A DNA stretch of 30,723 nt from Pseudomonadota bacterium (GTDB lineage: Bacteria; Pseudomonadota; Alphaproteobacteria; Rhodobacterales; Rhodobacteraceae). Position numbers and translations under genes: made by a program. This document shows positions 7,553-16,008 of this stretch, piece by piece (position 1 is the stretch's first letter; each line of letters opens with the position of its first letter). The stretch covers positions 1-30,723 of the forward strand of contig JAQCLA010000004.1 in the NCBI GenBank assembly GCA_027592105.1, written 5' to 3'. The notes beneath the pieces were generated by a model that searched no databases, had not been told where the DNA came from, and was given only the letters and a program-made list of their open reading frames with translations.

Positions 7553-9595
7553 ATGGAGCCGCTTTCGCGCCTGCTGCGGCCATCCTCCATCGCTGTCATC
7601 GGCGGGGGGGCGTGGTGCGCCAATGTCATCGCGGAATGCCGCAAGATCGGTTTTGCGGGGCCTGTTTGGCCCGTGCATCCGACAAAGACCGAAGTTGCCG
7701 GGCTGCGCGCCTATCCCACCATCGCCGATCTGCCAGAGGCACCCGATGCGACCTTTATCGGCGTCAACCGCGCGGCCAGTATTGACACGCTGCGCGCGCT
7801 GGCCGCGCGCGGTGCGGGTGGCGCTGTTTGTTTCGCCTCAGGCTTTCGCGAAGCCGCTGCCGAGACCGGCGATGGCGCTGAACTTGAAGCGGAGTTGGTC
7901 GCAGCCGCCGGACCCATGCGCATCGTGGGCCCCAATTGCTATGGCTTCCTGAACCTGCTTGATGGCGCGGCACTCTGGCCCGACCAGCATGGCGCGTTGC
8001 GGGTGGATCGCGGCGTGGCGCTGATCACCCAATCCTCCAACATCGCGATTAACCTGACGATGCAGACCCGTGGCCTGCCCATCGCCTATGCGGTCACGGC
8101 GGGCAATCAGGCCCAGACCGGCATGGCCGAGATAGCCATGGCGCTGATCGAGGATGAGCGCGTCACGGCCCTCGGGCTGCATGTCGAAGGGATCGGCGAT
8201 CTGGCGGGCTTCACCGCGATGGCGGCGCGCGCGCAGGTCTTGGGCAAACCCATCGTGGCGGTCAAGGCTGGTGCCTCCGATCAGGCGCGGGTGGCGGCCG
8301 TGTCGCACACAGGCTCGCTTGCGGGCAGCGATGCGGGGGCGGATGCGCTATTCGCGCGGCTTGGCATCGCGCGGGTGGCTGGGCTGGCCGAGTTGTTGGA
8401 AACGCTGAAAATCCTGCATGTGGTGGGGCCGCTTGGCTCGGGCGATATCGCGTCGATGTCATGCTCCGGGGGTGAGGCGGGGCTGATGGCCGATCTGGGC
8501 GCGCGGGCGGGGCTAAACTATCCGCCGCTCACAGCATCGCAGCGTGACGATCTACGCGCAGCCCTCGGCCCCAAGGTGGCACTGGCCAACCCCTTGGATT
8601 ACCACACCTATATTTGGGGTGATGAGGCCGCGATCACGCGGGCCTTCAGCGCGATGATGGCCCCGCATCTGGCGATGGGCGTGGTGGTGCTGGATTTCCC
8701 GCGCCCAGACCGCTGCGAAAGTGCTGCGTGGGATCTGGTCGTCAACGCGGTCGAGGCGGCGCGGGCGGCAACGGGCCGTCCCATGGCGATCATGGCGAGC
8801 ATCCCCGAAACCATGCCTGAGGCATTAGCCGCCGACATGATCGCACGCGGCATCGTGCCCTTGGCTGGAATGGCCGAGGGTTTGGCCGCGATTGCCGCTT
8901 GCGCCGGCATCAGCGCGCTTCGGCCGAACCCCGCGCCCCTGATCCTGCCTGGGCCTGAGCCGATTGCGCCGCGCCTTTTGACCGAGGCCGAGGGCAAGGC
9001 GATGCTTTCCGACCATGGCGTGCCCGTGCCGCGCCGGGAATTGGCCACGACCCCTGACGCCGCAGCCGATGCCGCGGCCCGCCTTGGCTTTCCCGTGGTC
9101 CTGAAAGGGCTGGGCCATGCCCATAAGACCGAGGCCGGAGCTGTCGCCTTGAACCTGACCAGCGCCGAAGCGGTGGCTGATGCCGCGGCCCGCACGGGCG
9201 GGTCAGATTTTCTTATAGAAGAAATGGTGAGTGGCGCTGTGGCCGAAATCCTCGTCGGCGTGATCCGCGACCCAGCGCATGGGTTTGTACTGACCTTGGG
9301 GGCGGGGGGAGTTCTGACCGAGATCATGGCCGACACAACCTCGCTGCTCTTGCCCGCAACAGCGCAGGATATCGCCGACGCCCTCGATCGGTTGCGTATC
9401 GCGCCGCTGTTGGCGGGCTATCGCGGCAAGCCACCCGCCCACAACGCGGCACTGGTCGCGGCCATTTTGGCGGTGCAAGATTGTGCCATCGCGCATATGG
9501 GCGGGCTTGTCGAATTGGAGATCAACCCGCTGATCGCCACGCCTGACCGCGTTGTTGCGGTCGATGCCCTGATCCGATTGGGAGAGAGACCATGA
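7553..9595 (+). CDS. ADP-forming acyl-CoA synthetase (acetate-CoA ligase family), alpha-beta fusion
   Basis: The protein has 680 residues. It contains a CoA-binding Rossmann domain (about 5-130, SSIAVIGGGAWCANVI), a succinyl-CoA-synthetase-like ligase domain, and a C-terminal ATP-grasp domain (about 470-680). The phosphohistidine motif is VSHTGSLAGSD with H252. The ATP-grasp half carries GHAHKTEAGAV and EINPLI, typical of NDP-forming ligases. The reaction is reversible: acid + CoA + ATP = acyl-CoA + ADP + Pi. It begins 2 bases after the acyl-CoA dehydrogenase stop and overlaps caiD by 4 bases. In this operon it is the only visible candidate to activate gamma-butyrobetaine, crotonobetaine or carnitine, replacing the CaiB transferase and AMP-forming CaiC of enterobacteria. 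The substrate is inferred from context alone. Confidence 0.85.
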   Translation: MEPLSRLLRPSSIAVIGGGAWCANVIAECRKIGFAGPVWPVHPTKTEVAGLRAYPTIADLPEAPDATFIGVNRAASIDTLRALAARGAGGAVCFASGFREAAAETGDGAELEAELVAAAGPMRIVGPNCYGFLNLLDGAALWPDQHGALRVDRGVALITQSSNIAINLTMQTRGLPIAYAVTAGNQAQTGMAEIAMALIEDERVTALGLHVEGIGDLAGFTAMAARAQVLGKPIVAVKAGASDQARVAAVSHTGSLAGSDAGADALFARLGIARVAGLAELLETLKILHVVGPLGSGDIASMSCSGGEAGLMADLGARAGLNYPPLTASQRDDLRAALGPKVALANPLDYHTYIWGDEAAITRAFSAMMAPHLAMGVVVLDFPRPDRCESAAWDLVVNAVEAARAATGRPMAIMASIPETMPEALAADMIARGIVPLAGMAEGLAAIAACAGISALRPNPAPLILPGPEPIAPRLLTEAEGKAMLSDHGVPVPRRELATTPDAAADAAARLGFPVVLKGLGHAHKTEAGAVALNLTSAEAVADAAARTGGSDFLIEEMVSGAVAEILVGVIRDPAHGFVLTLGAGGVLTEIMADTTSLLLPATAQDIADALDRLRIAPLLAGYRGKPPAHNAALVAAILAVQDCAIAHMGGLVELEINPLIATPDRVVAVDALIRLGERP

Positions 9596-10377
9596 CCGAT
9601 ACGCCGATCAAGACCCACCGCCGTGGCGCGGTGCTGGAGGTCACGCTCGACCGGCCCAAGGCCAATGCCATCGATTTTGCCACCAGCCGGATCATGGGCG
9701 AGGTCTTTACCGATTTCCGTGATGACCCTGATCTGCGGGTGGCGATCCTGACCGGGGCAGGCGAGAAATTCTTTTGCCCCGGCTGGGATCTCAAGGCCGC
9801 CGCGGGGGGCGAGGCTGTCGATGGTGATTACGGCAAGGGCGGCTTTGGCGGCCTGCAGGAATTGCGCGGGCTCAACAAGCCCGTGATTGCCGCCATCAAC
9901 GGCATTTGCTGCGGTGGCGGGCTGGAACTGGCCTTGAGCGCCGATATCATTCTGGCCGCCGAACATGCCAGTTTCGCCTTGCCCGAGATCCGCTCGGGCA
10001 CTGTGGCTGATGCGGCCTCGATCAAGCTGCCTAAGCGGATTCCCTATCATATCGCGATGGAGTTGCTACTCACCGGGCGCTGGATGGACGCAGCAGAGGC
10101 GGCACATTGGGGGCTAATCAATCGGGTGCTGCCCGCCGATGATCTGATGGGGGCCGCGCGCGCCATGGCCGATGAACTGGCCGCAGGCCCGCCCTTGGTC
10201 TTTGCCGCGATCAAGGAAATCGTGCGCGAGGCCGAAGCGATGCGGTTTCAAGATGCGATGAACAAGGTGACGAAAAGCCAGTTCGAAACGGTCGAGCGGC
10301 TTTATCGTTCCGAAGATCAGAAAGAAGGAGCGCGCGCTTTCGCCGAAAAACGCGATCCGATTTGGAAGGGGAAATAA
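9592..10377 (+). CDS. caiD: carnitinyl-CoA dehydratase / crotonobetainyl-CoA hydratase
   Basis: The protein has 261 residues, the same length as I recall for Escherichia coli CaiD, and blocks match it closely: LEVTLDRPKANAID, RVAILTGAGEKFF, GWDLKAAA and FAEKRDPIWKGK at the C-terminus. The two crotonase-fold glutamates expected to act as acid and base are E112 (GGLELALSADI) and E132 (FALPEIRSGT). The enzyme hydrates crotonobetainyl-CoA to L-carnitinyl-CoA, reversibly. The start overlaps the previous stop (ATGA) behind a GGAGAGAG ribosome site. In E. coli CaiD works in anaerobic carnitine reduction; here, with carnitine dehydrogenase and BKACE genes downstream, the hydration direction is expected. 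A related hydratase with a different acyl-CoA substrate cannot be excluded, but the similarity to CaiD is strong. Confidence 0.85.
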   Translation: MTDTPIKTHRRGAVLEVTLDRPKANAIDFATSRIMGEVFTDFRDDPDLRVAILTGAGEKFFCPGWDLKAAAGGEAVDGDYGKGGFGGLQELRGLNKPVIAAINGICCGGGLELALSADIILAAEHASFALPEIRSGTVADAASIKLPKRIPYHIAMELLLTGRWMDAAEAAHWGLINRVLPADDLMGAARAMADELAAGPPLVFAAIKEIVREAEAMRFQDAMNKVTKSQFETVERLYRSEDQKEGARAFAEKRDPIWKGK

Positions 10378-10380
10378 ACC

Positions 10381-11292
10381 ATGCCATTGACCATGAGCCG
10401 CGAGGTTTTCATCACCTGCGCCGTGACCGGATCGGGGGCCACCCAAGACCGCAGCCCCCATGTGCCGCGCAGCCCCAAAGAGATTGCCGAAAGCGCGATC
10501 GCAGCGGCCCGCGCAGGGGCGGCCATCGTGCATTGCCATGTGCGCGATCCCGACACCGGGGCGCCGTCCCGTCGTATCGATCTTTACCGCGAAGTGACTG
10601 ACCGTATCCGAGATGCGGAGGTCGATGTGGTGCTGAACCTGACCGCTGGGATGGGCGGTGATATCGTTTTTGGCCCGACTGATGCGCCCTTGCCCCTCAA
10701 TCCCAAGGGCACCGATATGGCCGGGGCCGAGGAACGTGTTGCCCATGTGGCCGAATGCCTGCCCGAGATCTGCACGCTTGATTGCGGCACGATGAATTTC
10801 GCCGAGGCCGATTATGTCATGACCAATACGCCCGGCATGCTGCGCGCCATGGGGCGGATGATGACCGATCTGGGCGTGAAGCCCGAGATCGAGGCTTTTG
10901 ACACCGGCCATCTGTGGTTTGCCAAGGAGCTGGTGAAGGAAGGTATCCTCGACAGCCCCGCCTTGGTGCAGCTGTGCATGGGCGTGCCATGGGGCGCGCC
11001 CGATGATCTGAACACCTTCATCGCGATGGTGAACAACGTGCCGCAGGATTGGACCTTTTCGGCCTTTGCATTGGGGCGCAACCAGATGGCCTATGCGGCC
11101 GCAGCCGTGCTGGCGGGCGGCCATGTGCGGGTAGGGCTTGAGGATAATCTCTGGCTCGACAAGGGCGTGCTTGCCACCAATGCCCAGCTGGTCGAACGCG
11201 CGGTCGGCGTGATCGAAGGGATGGGCGCGCGGATCATGACGCCCGCCGAGGTGCGCGCGAAGCTTGGCCTTGTGAAACGGGCGCCACGGTGA
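10381..11292 (+). CDS. cdhC: beta-keto acid cleavage enzyme (BKACE, DUF849), putative 3-dehydrocarnitine cleavage enzyme
   Basis: The protein has 303 residues and is a DUF849/BKACE member. The family condenses a beta-keto acid with acetyl-CoA and cleaves it to a new CoA ester plus acetoacetate, using a divalent metal. The metal-binding pair is the HxH of AAIVHCHVRDPDTG (H51, H53). VLNLTAGMGG and the C-terminal RVGLEDNLWLDKG, with its conserved glutamate, are also typical. In the known aerobic carnitine route (Pseudomonas CdhC, also in rhizobia) such an enzyme turns 3-dehydrocarnitine into betainyl-CoA and acetoacetate. The neighbouring carnitine dehydrogenase/thioesterase fusion makes that role likely. 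The start at 10381 has an AAGGGGA ribosome site about 8 bases upstream and lies 3 bases after the caiD stop. Confidence 0.85.
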   Translation: MPLTMSREVFITCAVTGSGATQDRSPHVPRSPKEIAESAIAAARAGAAIVHCHVRDPDTGAPSRRIDLYREVTDRIRDAEVDVVLNLTAGMGGDIVFGPTDAPLPLNPKGTDMAGAEERVAHVAECLPEICTLDCGTMNFAEADYVMTNTPGMLRAMGRMMTDLGVKPEIEAFDTGHLWFAKELVKEGILDSPALVQLCMGVPWGAPDDLNTFIAMVNNVPQDWTFSAFALGRNQMAYAAAAVLAGGHVRVGLEDNLWLDKGVLATNAQLVERAVGVIEGMGARIMTPAEVRAKLGLVKRAPR

Positions 11293-12041
11293 GCCGCCGG
11301 GTCGTCATCACCGGCGGGGCAAGCGGGCTTGGGCTTGCGATGGCCGAGGCTTTCGTCGCCTTGGGCGATCAAGTGGCTGTGTGCGATGCCGATCCCGCCG
11401 CGGTGGCTTCTGTTGCCCCCCCGATCCGGGCGGTCGTGGCCGATGTGACCAATGCGGTCGCAATGGGCGATTTTCTGGGTCAGATCGAAGCTGATTGGGG
11501 CGGGGCGGATATCGTCATCTCCAACGCGGGCATCGGCGGGCCAGCAGGGCCGATCGAGGAATTGGATTTCGCAGATTGGCAGCGCTGCTTGTCGGTCAAT
11601 CTGGATGGGGCATTCTTGACCTGCCGCTGGGCGGCGCGGGTGCTGAAGGCGCAAGGCGCAGGCGTGCTTTTGCTGACCAGCTCGGTCTCGGGCCTTTTCG
11701 GTTTTCCCTGGCGCACGCCTTATGTGGCGGCGAAATGGGGGATCGTGGGGCTGACCAAGGCGCTGGCCTCGGAGCTTGGGCCGCATGGCATCCGCGTCAA
11801 CGCGATCTGCCCGGGTGCGGTCGAGGGGCCGCGCATGGACCGCGTCATCGCGATGGAGGCCGCCGCCCAATCGCGCAGCGAGGCGGATGTCCGCAAAGGC
11901 TTTACCGATGGCGTGGCGCTGCGCCGCTTCGTGACCGCCGAAGAAGTCGCGGCGATGGCCGTATTCTTGGCGTCACCCGGCGCGGCCACGATCAGCGGGC
12001 AGGCGATGGCGGTGGATGGACATACCGAAAGGACGACATGA
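11289..12041 (+). CDS. short-chain dehydrogenase/reductase (SDR)
   Basis: The protein has 250 residues and is a classical SDR. The NAD(P) motif is VVITGGASGLGLAMAEAF at the N-terminus, NAG occurs in VISNAGIGG, the catalytic Ser is in LLTSSVSG, the Tyr-Lys pair is in TPYVAAKWGIVG, and the PG motif is in VNAICPGAVEGP. The start is GTG, overlapping the preceding stop (GTGA). The first in-frame ATG lies about 17 codons later and would remove the cofactor loop, so GTG is needed. The 3' end overlaps the next gene by 4 bases. Embedded between BKACE and L-carnitine dehydrogenase, it may oxidise a hydroxylated intermediate such as D-carnitine, or reduce acetoacetate. The sequence alone does not settle this. 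Confidence 0.85.
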   Translation: MSRRVVITGGASGLGLAMAEAFVALGDQVAVCDADPAAVASVAPPIRAVVADVTNAVAMGDFLGQIEADWGGADIVISNAGIGGPAGPIEELDFADWQRCLSVNLDGAFLTCRWAARVLKAQGAGVLLLTSSVSGLFGFPWRTPYVAAKWGIVGLTKALASELGPHGIRVNAICPGAVEGPRMDRVIAMEAAAQSRSEADVRKGFTDGVALRRFVTAEEVAAMAVFLASPGAATISGQAMAVDGHTERTT

Positions 12042-13468
12042 TGGGACGGAAAGCGGCGATTATCGGGGGTGGGGTGATCGGCGGCGGTTGGGCCGCGCGC
12101 TTCTTGCTCAATGGCTGGGATGTGGCGGTTTTCGACCCCGACCCGGAGGCCGCGCGCAAGATCGAGGCGGTGCTGGCCAATGCGCGTCGGTCCTTGCCGG
12201 GCCTCTACGAGCGCGCGCTGCCGCCCGAAGGAAACCTCAGCTACCACGCCGATCTGGCCGAGGCTGTGGCGGGTGCGACCTGGGTGCAGGAAAGCGTGCC
12301 AGAGCGGCTTGATATCAAGCACAAGGTCTTGGCCGAGATCATGGCGGCCGCGCCCGAAACGGCCGTGTTGGGAAGTTCAACATCGGGCTTCAAACCATCG
12401 GAATTGAACGAGAAAGGCGCGCGTGCGGTGGTCGCGCATCCGTTCAACCCCGTCTATCTTTTGCCGCTGATCGAATTGGTGGGCGATGCGGGCCTTTGCG
12501 AGAAAGCCGCCCAAATCCTGCGCGAGATCGGGATGTATCCGCTGCTCGTGCGCAAGGAGATCGACGCCCATATCGCCGATCGTTTCCTCGAGGCCGTCTG
12601 GCGCGAGGCGCTCTGGCTCGTCAAGGACGGCATCGCCACAACGGCGGAAATCGACGAGGCGATCCGCATGGGCTTTGGCCTCCGCTGGGCGCAGATGGGC
12701 CTGTTCGAGACCTATCGCATCGCGGGTGGCGAGGCGGGGATGCGCCATTTCCTTGCGCAATTCGGGCCTTGCCTAACATGGCCTTGGACGAAGCTCATGG
12801 ATGTGCCGGAGCTCACCGACGAGTTGGTCGATCTGATCGCGGGGCAATCGGATGCGCAATCGGGCCACCGTTCGATCCGCGAGTTAGAGCGGCTGCGCGA
12901 CGACAATCTGGTGGGCATCATGCGTGCGCTCAAGCGCACGGGCAGCGGGGCCGGCGGCGTGATCACCGCCCATGAGGCAATGCTGCCGCGCCGCGAGACG
13001 GGGCCAGATGGCCTACCTGTCACGGTCGAGATACAGGTTCCGACAACTTACGTCGACTATAACGGCCATATGAACGAGGCGCCCTATCTCGAAGTGTCCG
13101 CCCGTGCCTCGGATCGTTTCATGGAGATGATCGGGGCCGATGCCGCCTATATCGCGGGGGGTCTCAGCTATTTCACCGCCGAGAACCATATCCGCTATTT
13201 CGCGGAGATCGACATCGGGGCGCAGATCACGGTGACGACGCAGGCCTTGGGCGGCGATGGGCGCAAGCTGCATCTGCTCAACAAGATCTGGACAGGCGGC
13301 GATACACCGGCGGCCACGGTCGAGACGCTGCTTCTTCATGTCGATCTGTCGACCCGACGCGTCATGGCGCCCACGGGTGTCGTGGCCGAGCGCGCGGCAG
13401 CCTATGTCGCGGCCCATGCCGATCACCCCAAGCCCGATCGCTTGGTCTTGAACCAGCCGCGCGCCTAG
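12038..13468 (+). CDS. lcdH: L-carnitine dehydrogenase fused to betainyl-CoA-type thioesterase
   Basis: The protein has 476 residues with two domains. Residues 1-320 resemble 3-hydroxyacyl-CoA dehydrogenases: an NAD motif IIGGGVIGGGWAARF, VQESVPERLDIK, the catalytic His region VVAHPFNPVYLLPLIELV (H134), and a helical dimerisation part. Residues about 327-470 are a hot-dog thioesterase with the motif YVDYNGHMNEAPY (D340, N342, H344). The dehydrogenase would oxidise L-carnitine to 3-dehydrocarnitine with NAD+, and the thioesterase would release glycine betaine from betainyl-CoA. In Pseudomonas these are separate proteins (CdhA and CdhB); rhizobial L-carnitine dehydrogenases carry the same C-terminal extension. 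The start at 12038 overlaps the SDR stop (ATGA); the next codon is also ATG. The gene ends on a CTAG that is also the stop of the convergent ABC ATPase gene. Confidence 0.88.
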   Translation: MMGRKAAIIGGGVIGGGWAARFLLNGWDVAVFDPDPEAARKIEAVLANARRSLPGLYERALPPEGNLSYHADLAEAVAGATWVQESVPERLDIKHKVLAEIMAAAPETAVLGSSTSGFKPSELNEKGARAVVAHPFNPVYLLPLIELVGDAGLCEKAAQILREIGMYPLLVRKEIDAHIADRFLEAVWREALWLVKDGIATTAEIDEAIRMGFGLRWAQMGLFETYRIAGGEAGMRHFLAQFGPCLTWPWTKLMDVPELTDELVDLIAGQSDAQSGHRSIRELERLRDDNLVGIMRALKRTGSGAGGVITAHEAMLPRRETGPDGLPVTVEIQVPTTYVDYNGHMNEAPYLEVSARASDRFMEMIGADAAYIAGGLSYFTAENHIRYFAEIDIGAQITVTTQALGGDGRKLHLLNKIWTGGDTPAATVETLLLHVDLSTRRVMAPTGVVAERAAAYVAAHADHPKPDRLVLNQPRA

Positions 13469-15084
13469 GCGCTGACGCTGGCGCGGCTTTCCAACAGCCG
13501 CGTCAGCCAATCGGGGTCCATTTCCGGCACCGATGACAGCAACAACTCGGTATAGGGCTCATGGGGTGGCGCGAACATCTGGGCCTTGGGGCCTTGTTCG
13601 ACCACGCGGCCCTTTTGCATGACCACGACATCATCGGCGATGGCCCGAACGGTCGCCAGATCATGTGTGATGAACATATAGGCCAGCCCAAACTCACCCT
13701 GAAGGCGCGTGAGCAGCTTCAAGATGCCCTCCTGCACGATCTGGTCGAGGGCTGATGTCACCTCGTCGCAGATGATGATCTTGGGCTCTGCCGCCAGCGC
13801 GCGGGCGATGCCGATGCGCTGTTTCTGGCCGCCCGACAATTCACCGGGCAGGCGGTCGATATAGGTATCGGGGTCCAATTCGATCAGGTCGAGCAGGTCA
13901 CGGATGCGGGTTTCCAACGCGCGGCCCGTCAGCCCCAGATACATCTGCGCCGGCCGCCCGATCAATTCGCGCAAACGTAGCTTGGGGTTCAGCGCGGTGT
14001 CGGCCATCTGGTAGATCATCTGGACCTGTCGCAACTGTTCGCGCGTGCGGCCCTTCAGCGCCGGAGGCAGGGGCTTGCCGTCAAAGACAACCGCGCCGCC
14101 GCTTGGCGGCAAGAGCCCGGTGATCACACGCGCGGCGGTGGATTTGCCTGATCCGCTTTCGCCCACCACGGCGATGGTGCGCCCGGCATGGATGTCGAAA
14201 CTCACATCTTCCAGCACCGGCACCTTGCCATAGGCGGCCGAGACATTTTGCACCGACAGGATCGGGGCGCTCGTCGCGGGGGGCTGTTCGGCGCGCGCGA
14301 AGCTGCGCACGGCCCACAGCGATTTCGTGTAATCCTCGCGCGGGGCGTCAAGCATGGTGCGGGTATCGGCCTCTTCGACCTCGTCACCGCGCAAGAGCAC
14401 CTTGATGCGGTCGGCGGCTTGGGCCACGACGGCCAGATCATGGGTGATATAGATCGCGGCGGTGTCGAACTGGCGCACGATATCGCGAATTGCGGCCAAG
14501 ACCTCGATCTGGGTGGTCACATCCAGCGCCGTTGTCGGCTCGTCGAAGATGATCAGATCGGGGCGGCAGGCCATCGCCATCGCGGTCATCGCGCGCTGCA
14601 ACTGCCCGCCCGAGACCTGATGGGGGTAGCGAAAGCCGATGCCTTTGGGGTCGGGCAACTGCATGCGGCGGTATAGGTCGATGGCATCTTGCTCGGCCTT
14701 GTCGCGGGCCATAACGCCATGGACCACGGGTGTCTCGCAATATTGGTCGATGAGTTTATGGGCCGGGTTGAAGCTGGCCGCCGCCGATTGCGCCACATAG
14801 GCGATGCGCTTGCCGCGAAGGGCGCGGCGCTCGGCCTCGGGGGCTTGGCGCAAATCGATCCCGTCGAACAGGATGCTGCCGCCTGTGATGCGGCAACCAT
14901 CGCGCGCAAAGCCCATGGCGGCCAGACCGACAGTGGATTTGCCGGCCCCCGATTCCCCGATCAGGCCCAGCACCTCGCCCTTGTGCAGAGTCAGGTCGAT
15001 ACCCTTGACGATCTCAGTCCAACCATCGCCTGCGCGCCCCTCGATCCGCAGCCCTTCGATTTTCAGCAATACCTCGCGGTCCAT
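13465..15084 (-). CDS. peptide/opine-type ABC transporter ATPase, DppD-DppF fusion
   Basis: The protein has 539 residues with two complete ATPase domains. Domain 1 (about 1-255) has Walker A GESGAGKS (43-50), signature VSGGQLQRAM and Walker B LIIFDEPTTALD. Domain 2 (about 275-520) has Walker A GESGSGKS (308-315), signature LSGGQKQRIGIARAL and Walker B IIICDEVTSALD. It powers the two adjacent permeases at the cytoplasmic face. Two starts are possible. ATG at 15090 overlaps the permease stop but sits only 2 bases from the AAAGGAG ribosome site; ATG at 15084 has a normal spacing of 8 and was chosen. Single-chain double ATPases are common for this class in alphaproteobacteria. Its stop shares CTAG with the convergent carnitine dehydrogenase gene. 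Substrate is unknown; carnitine-type betaines are a contextual guess. Confidence 0.88.
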   Translation of the reverse strand: MDREVLLKIEGLRIEGRAGDGWTEIVKGIDLTLHKGEVLGLIGESGAGKSTVGLAAMGFARDGCRITGGSILFDGIDLRQAPEAERRALRGKRIAYVAQSAAASFNPAHKLIDQYCETPVVHGVMARDKAEQDAIDLYRRMQLPDPKGIGFRYPHQVSGGQLQRAMTAMAMACRPDLIIFDEPTTALDVTTQIEVLAAIRDIVRQFDTAAIYITHDLAVVAQAADRIKVLLRGDEVEEADTRTMLDAPREDYTKSLWAVRSFARAEQPPATSAPILSVQNVSAAYGKVPVLEDVSFDIHAGRTIAVVGESGSGKSTAARVITGLLPPSGGAVVFDGKPLPPALKGRTREQLRQVQMIYQMADTALNPKLRLRELIGRPAQMYLGLTGRALETRIRDLLDLIELDPDTYIDRLPGELSGGQKQRIGIARALAAEPKIIICDEVTSALDQIVQEGILKLLTRLQGEFGLAYMFITHDLATVRAIADDVVVMQKGRVVEQGPKAQMFAPPHEPYTELLLSSVPEMDPDWLTRLLESRASVSA

Positions 15085-15086
15085 GC

Positions 15087-16004
15087 TCATTGCTCCTTTA
15101 GGCCCGAGGCGCGGTGAAGCTGCCAATCAACGACGAAATTCACCGCCACGGTCAGCAGCGCGATACAGCCCGCGGGCAGGAGCGGCGTTACATCGCCGAA
15201 GGTGATCAGCGTGGCATTGTCCTTGACCATGCTGCCCCAATCCGCCGTGGGCGGTTGGATGCCCAGCCCGAGGAAGGAGAGCGAAGAGATGGCCAAGAAC
15301 ACAAAGCAAAACCTGAGGCCAAACTCGGCCACCAAGGGGGCCATGGCATTTGGCAAGATCTCGCGCCGGATCAAGAACCACGACCCTTCGCCGCGCAGCT
15401 TGGCGGCTTCGATGTAATCCATCACCACGATCCCTTGGGCCACCGCGCGCGCAAGGCGAAAGACGCGCGTGGCATCAACGGCGGCGATGACCAAGATCAG
15501 CGTCAAGACCGAGGTGCCGAAGATCGTGAGCAGCAAGAGCGAAAAGATTAGCGCCGGGATCGCCATCAGCGCATCGACGAAACGCGACAACGCCTGGTCA
15601 AGCCAGCCCCCCACAAGGGCCGCCCAAAGCCCGAGGATGGCCCCCACAACAAAGGCCAGCGCCGTTGTGGCAAAGGCGATGCCCACCGTGTTGCGCGCCC
15701 CATAAATGAGCCGTGACAGCATATCGCGCCCGATCCGGTCGGTGCCAAGCCAATGCTCGGCTGACCATGCCTGAAACTGCCCACCCACGATCTCGCGCTC
15801 GGGGAAGGGGGCAAGGGCCGGGGCGGCAATGGCCACGAAAGTATAGATCGCGATGACCAATAGCCCGAAACTGGCGGTCAGCGGGATGTCATGGGCAAGG
15901 CTACGCGTCTGACCCGAGAATGTGGCCCGCGCGGCTGCGCGCAAGGCCCAAGCGATGGCGAAAAGCGCGGCAAGCCCAAGAATGACAGAGGCGGCGAATC
16001 CCAT
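15087..16004 (-). CDS. ABC transporter permease, DppC type
   Basis: The protein has 305 residues with several hydrophobic segments, the first at about 4-24 and a second near residue 45 (SFGLLVIAIYTFVAIAAPAL). The cytoplasmic coupling loop, with EAAKLRGEG followed by REILPN (about residues 200-225), is the EAA motif of inner-membrane importer subunits. The segment HWLGTDRIGRDMLSRLIYG is characteristic of DppC/OppC-like permeases. It pairs with the DppB-type permease encoded just upstream (4-base gap) and ends 2 bases before the ATPase start. A GGAGGT ribosome site 6 bases before 16004 supports the start. Confidence 0.9.
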   Translation of the reverse strand: MGFAASVILGLAALFAIAWALRAAARATFSGQTRSLAHDIPLTASFGLLVIAIYTFVAIAAPALAPFPEREIVGGQFQAWSAEHWLGTDRIGRDMLSRLIYGARNTVGIAFATTALAFVVGAILGLWAALVGGWLDQALSRFVDALMAIPALIFSLLLLTIFGTSVLTLILVIAAVDATRVFRLARAVAQGIVVMDYIEAAKLRGEGSWFLIRREILPNAMAPLVAEFGLRFCFVFLAISSLSFLGLGIQPPTADWGSMVKDNATLITFGDVTPLLPAGCIALLTVAVNFVVDWQLHRASGLKEQ

Positions 16005-16008
16005 GGCG

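Noticed and set aside
11495..12037. Long N-terminal extension of the carnitine dehydrogenase frame
   Set aside because: It lies inside the SDR gene in another frame; the dehydrogenase begins at the ATG at 12038, overlapping the SDR stop.
13465..13468. Shared CTAG as stop for two convergent genes, considered as possible regulation
   Set aside because: The overlap is real but common in compact genomes, and no hairpin or T-run lies there.
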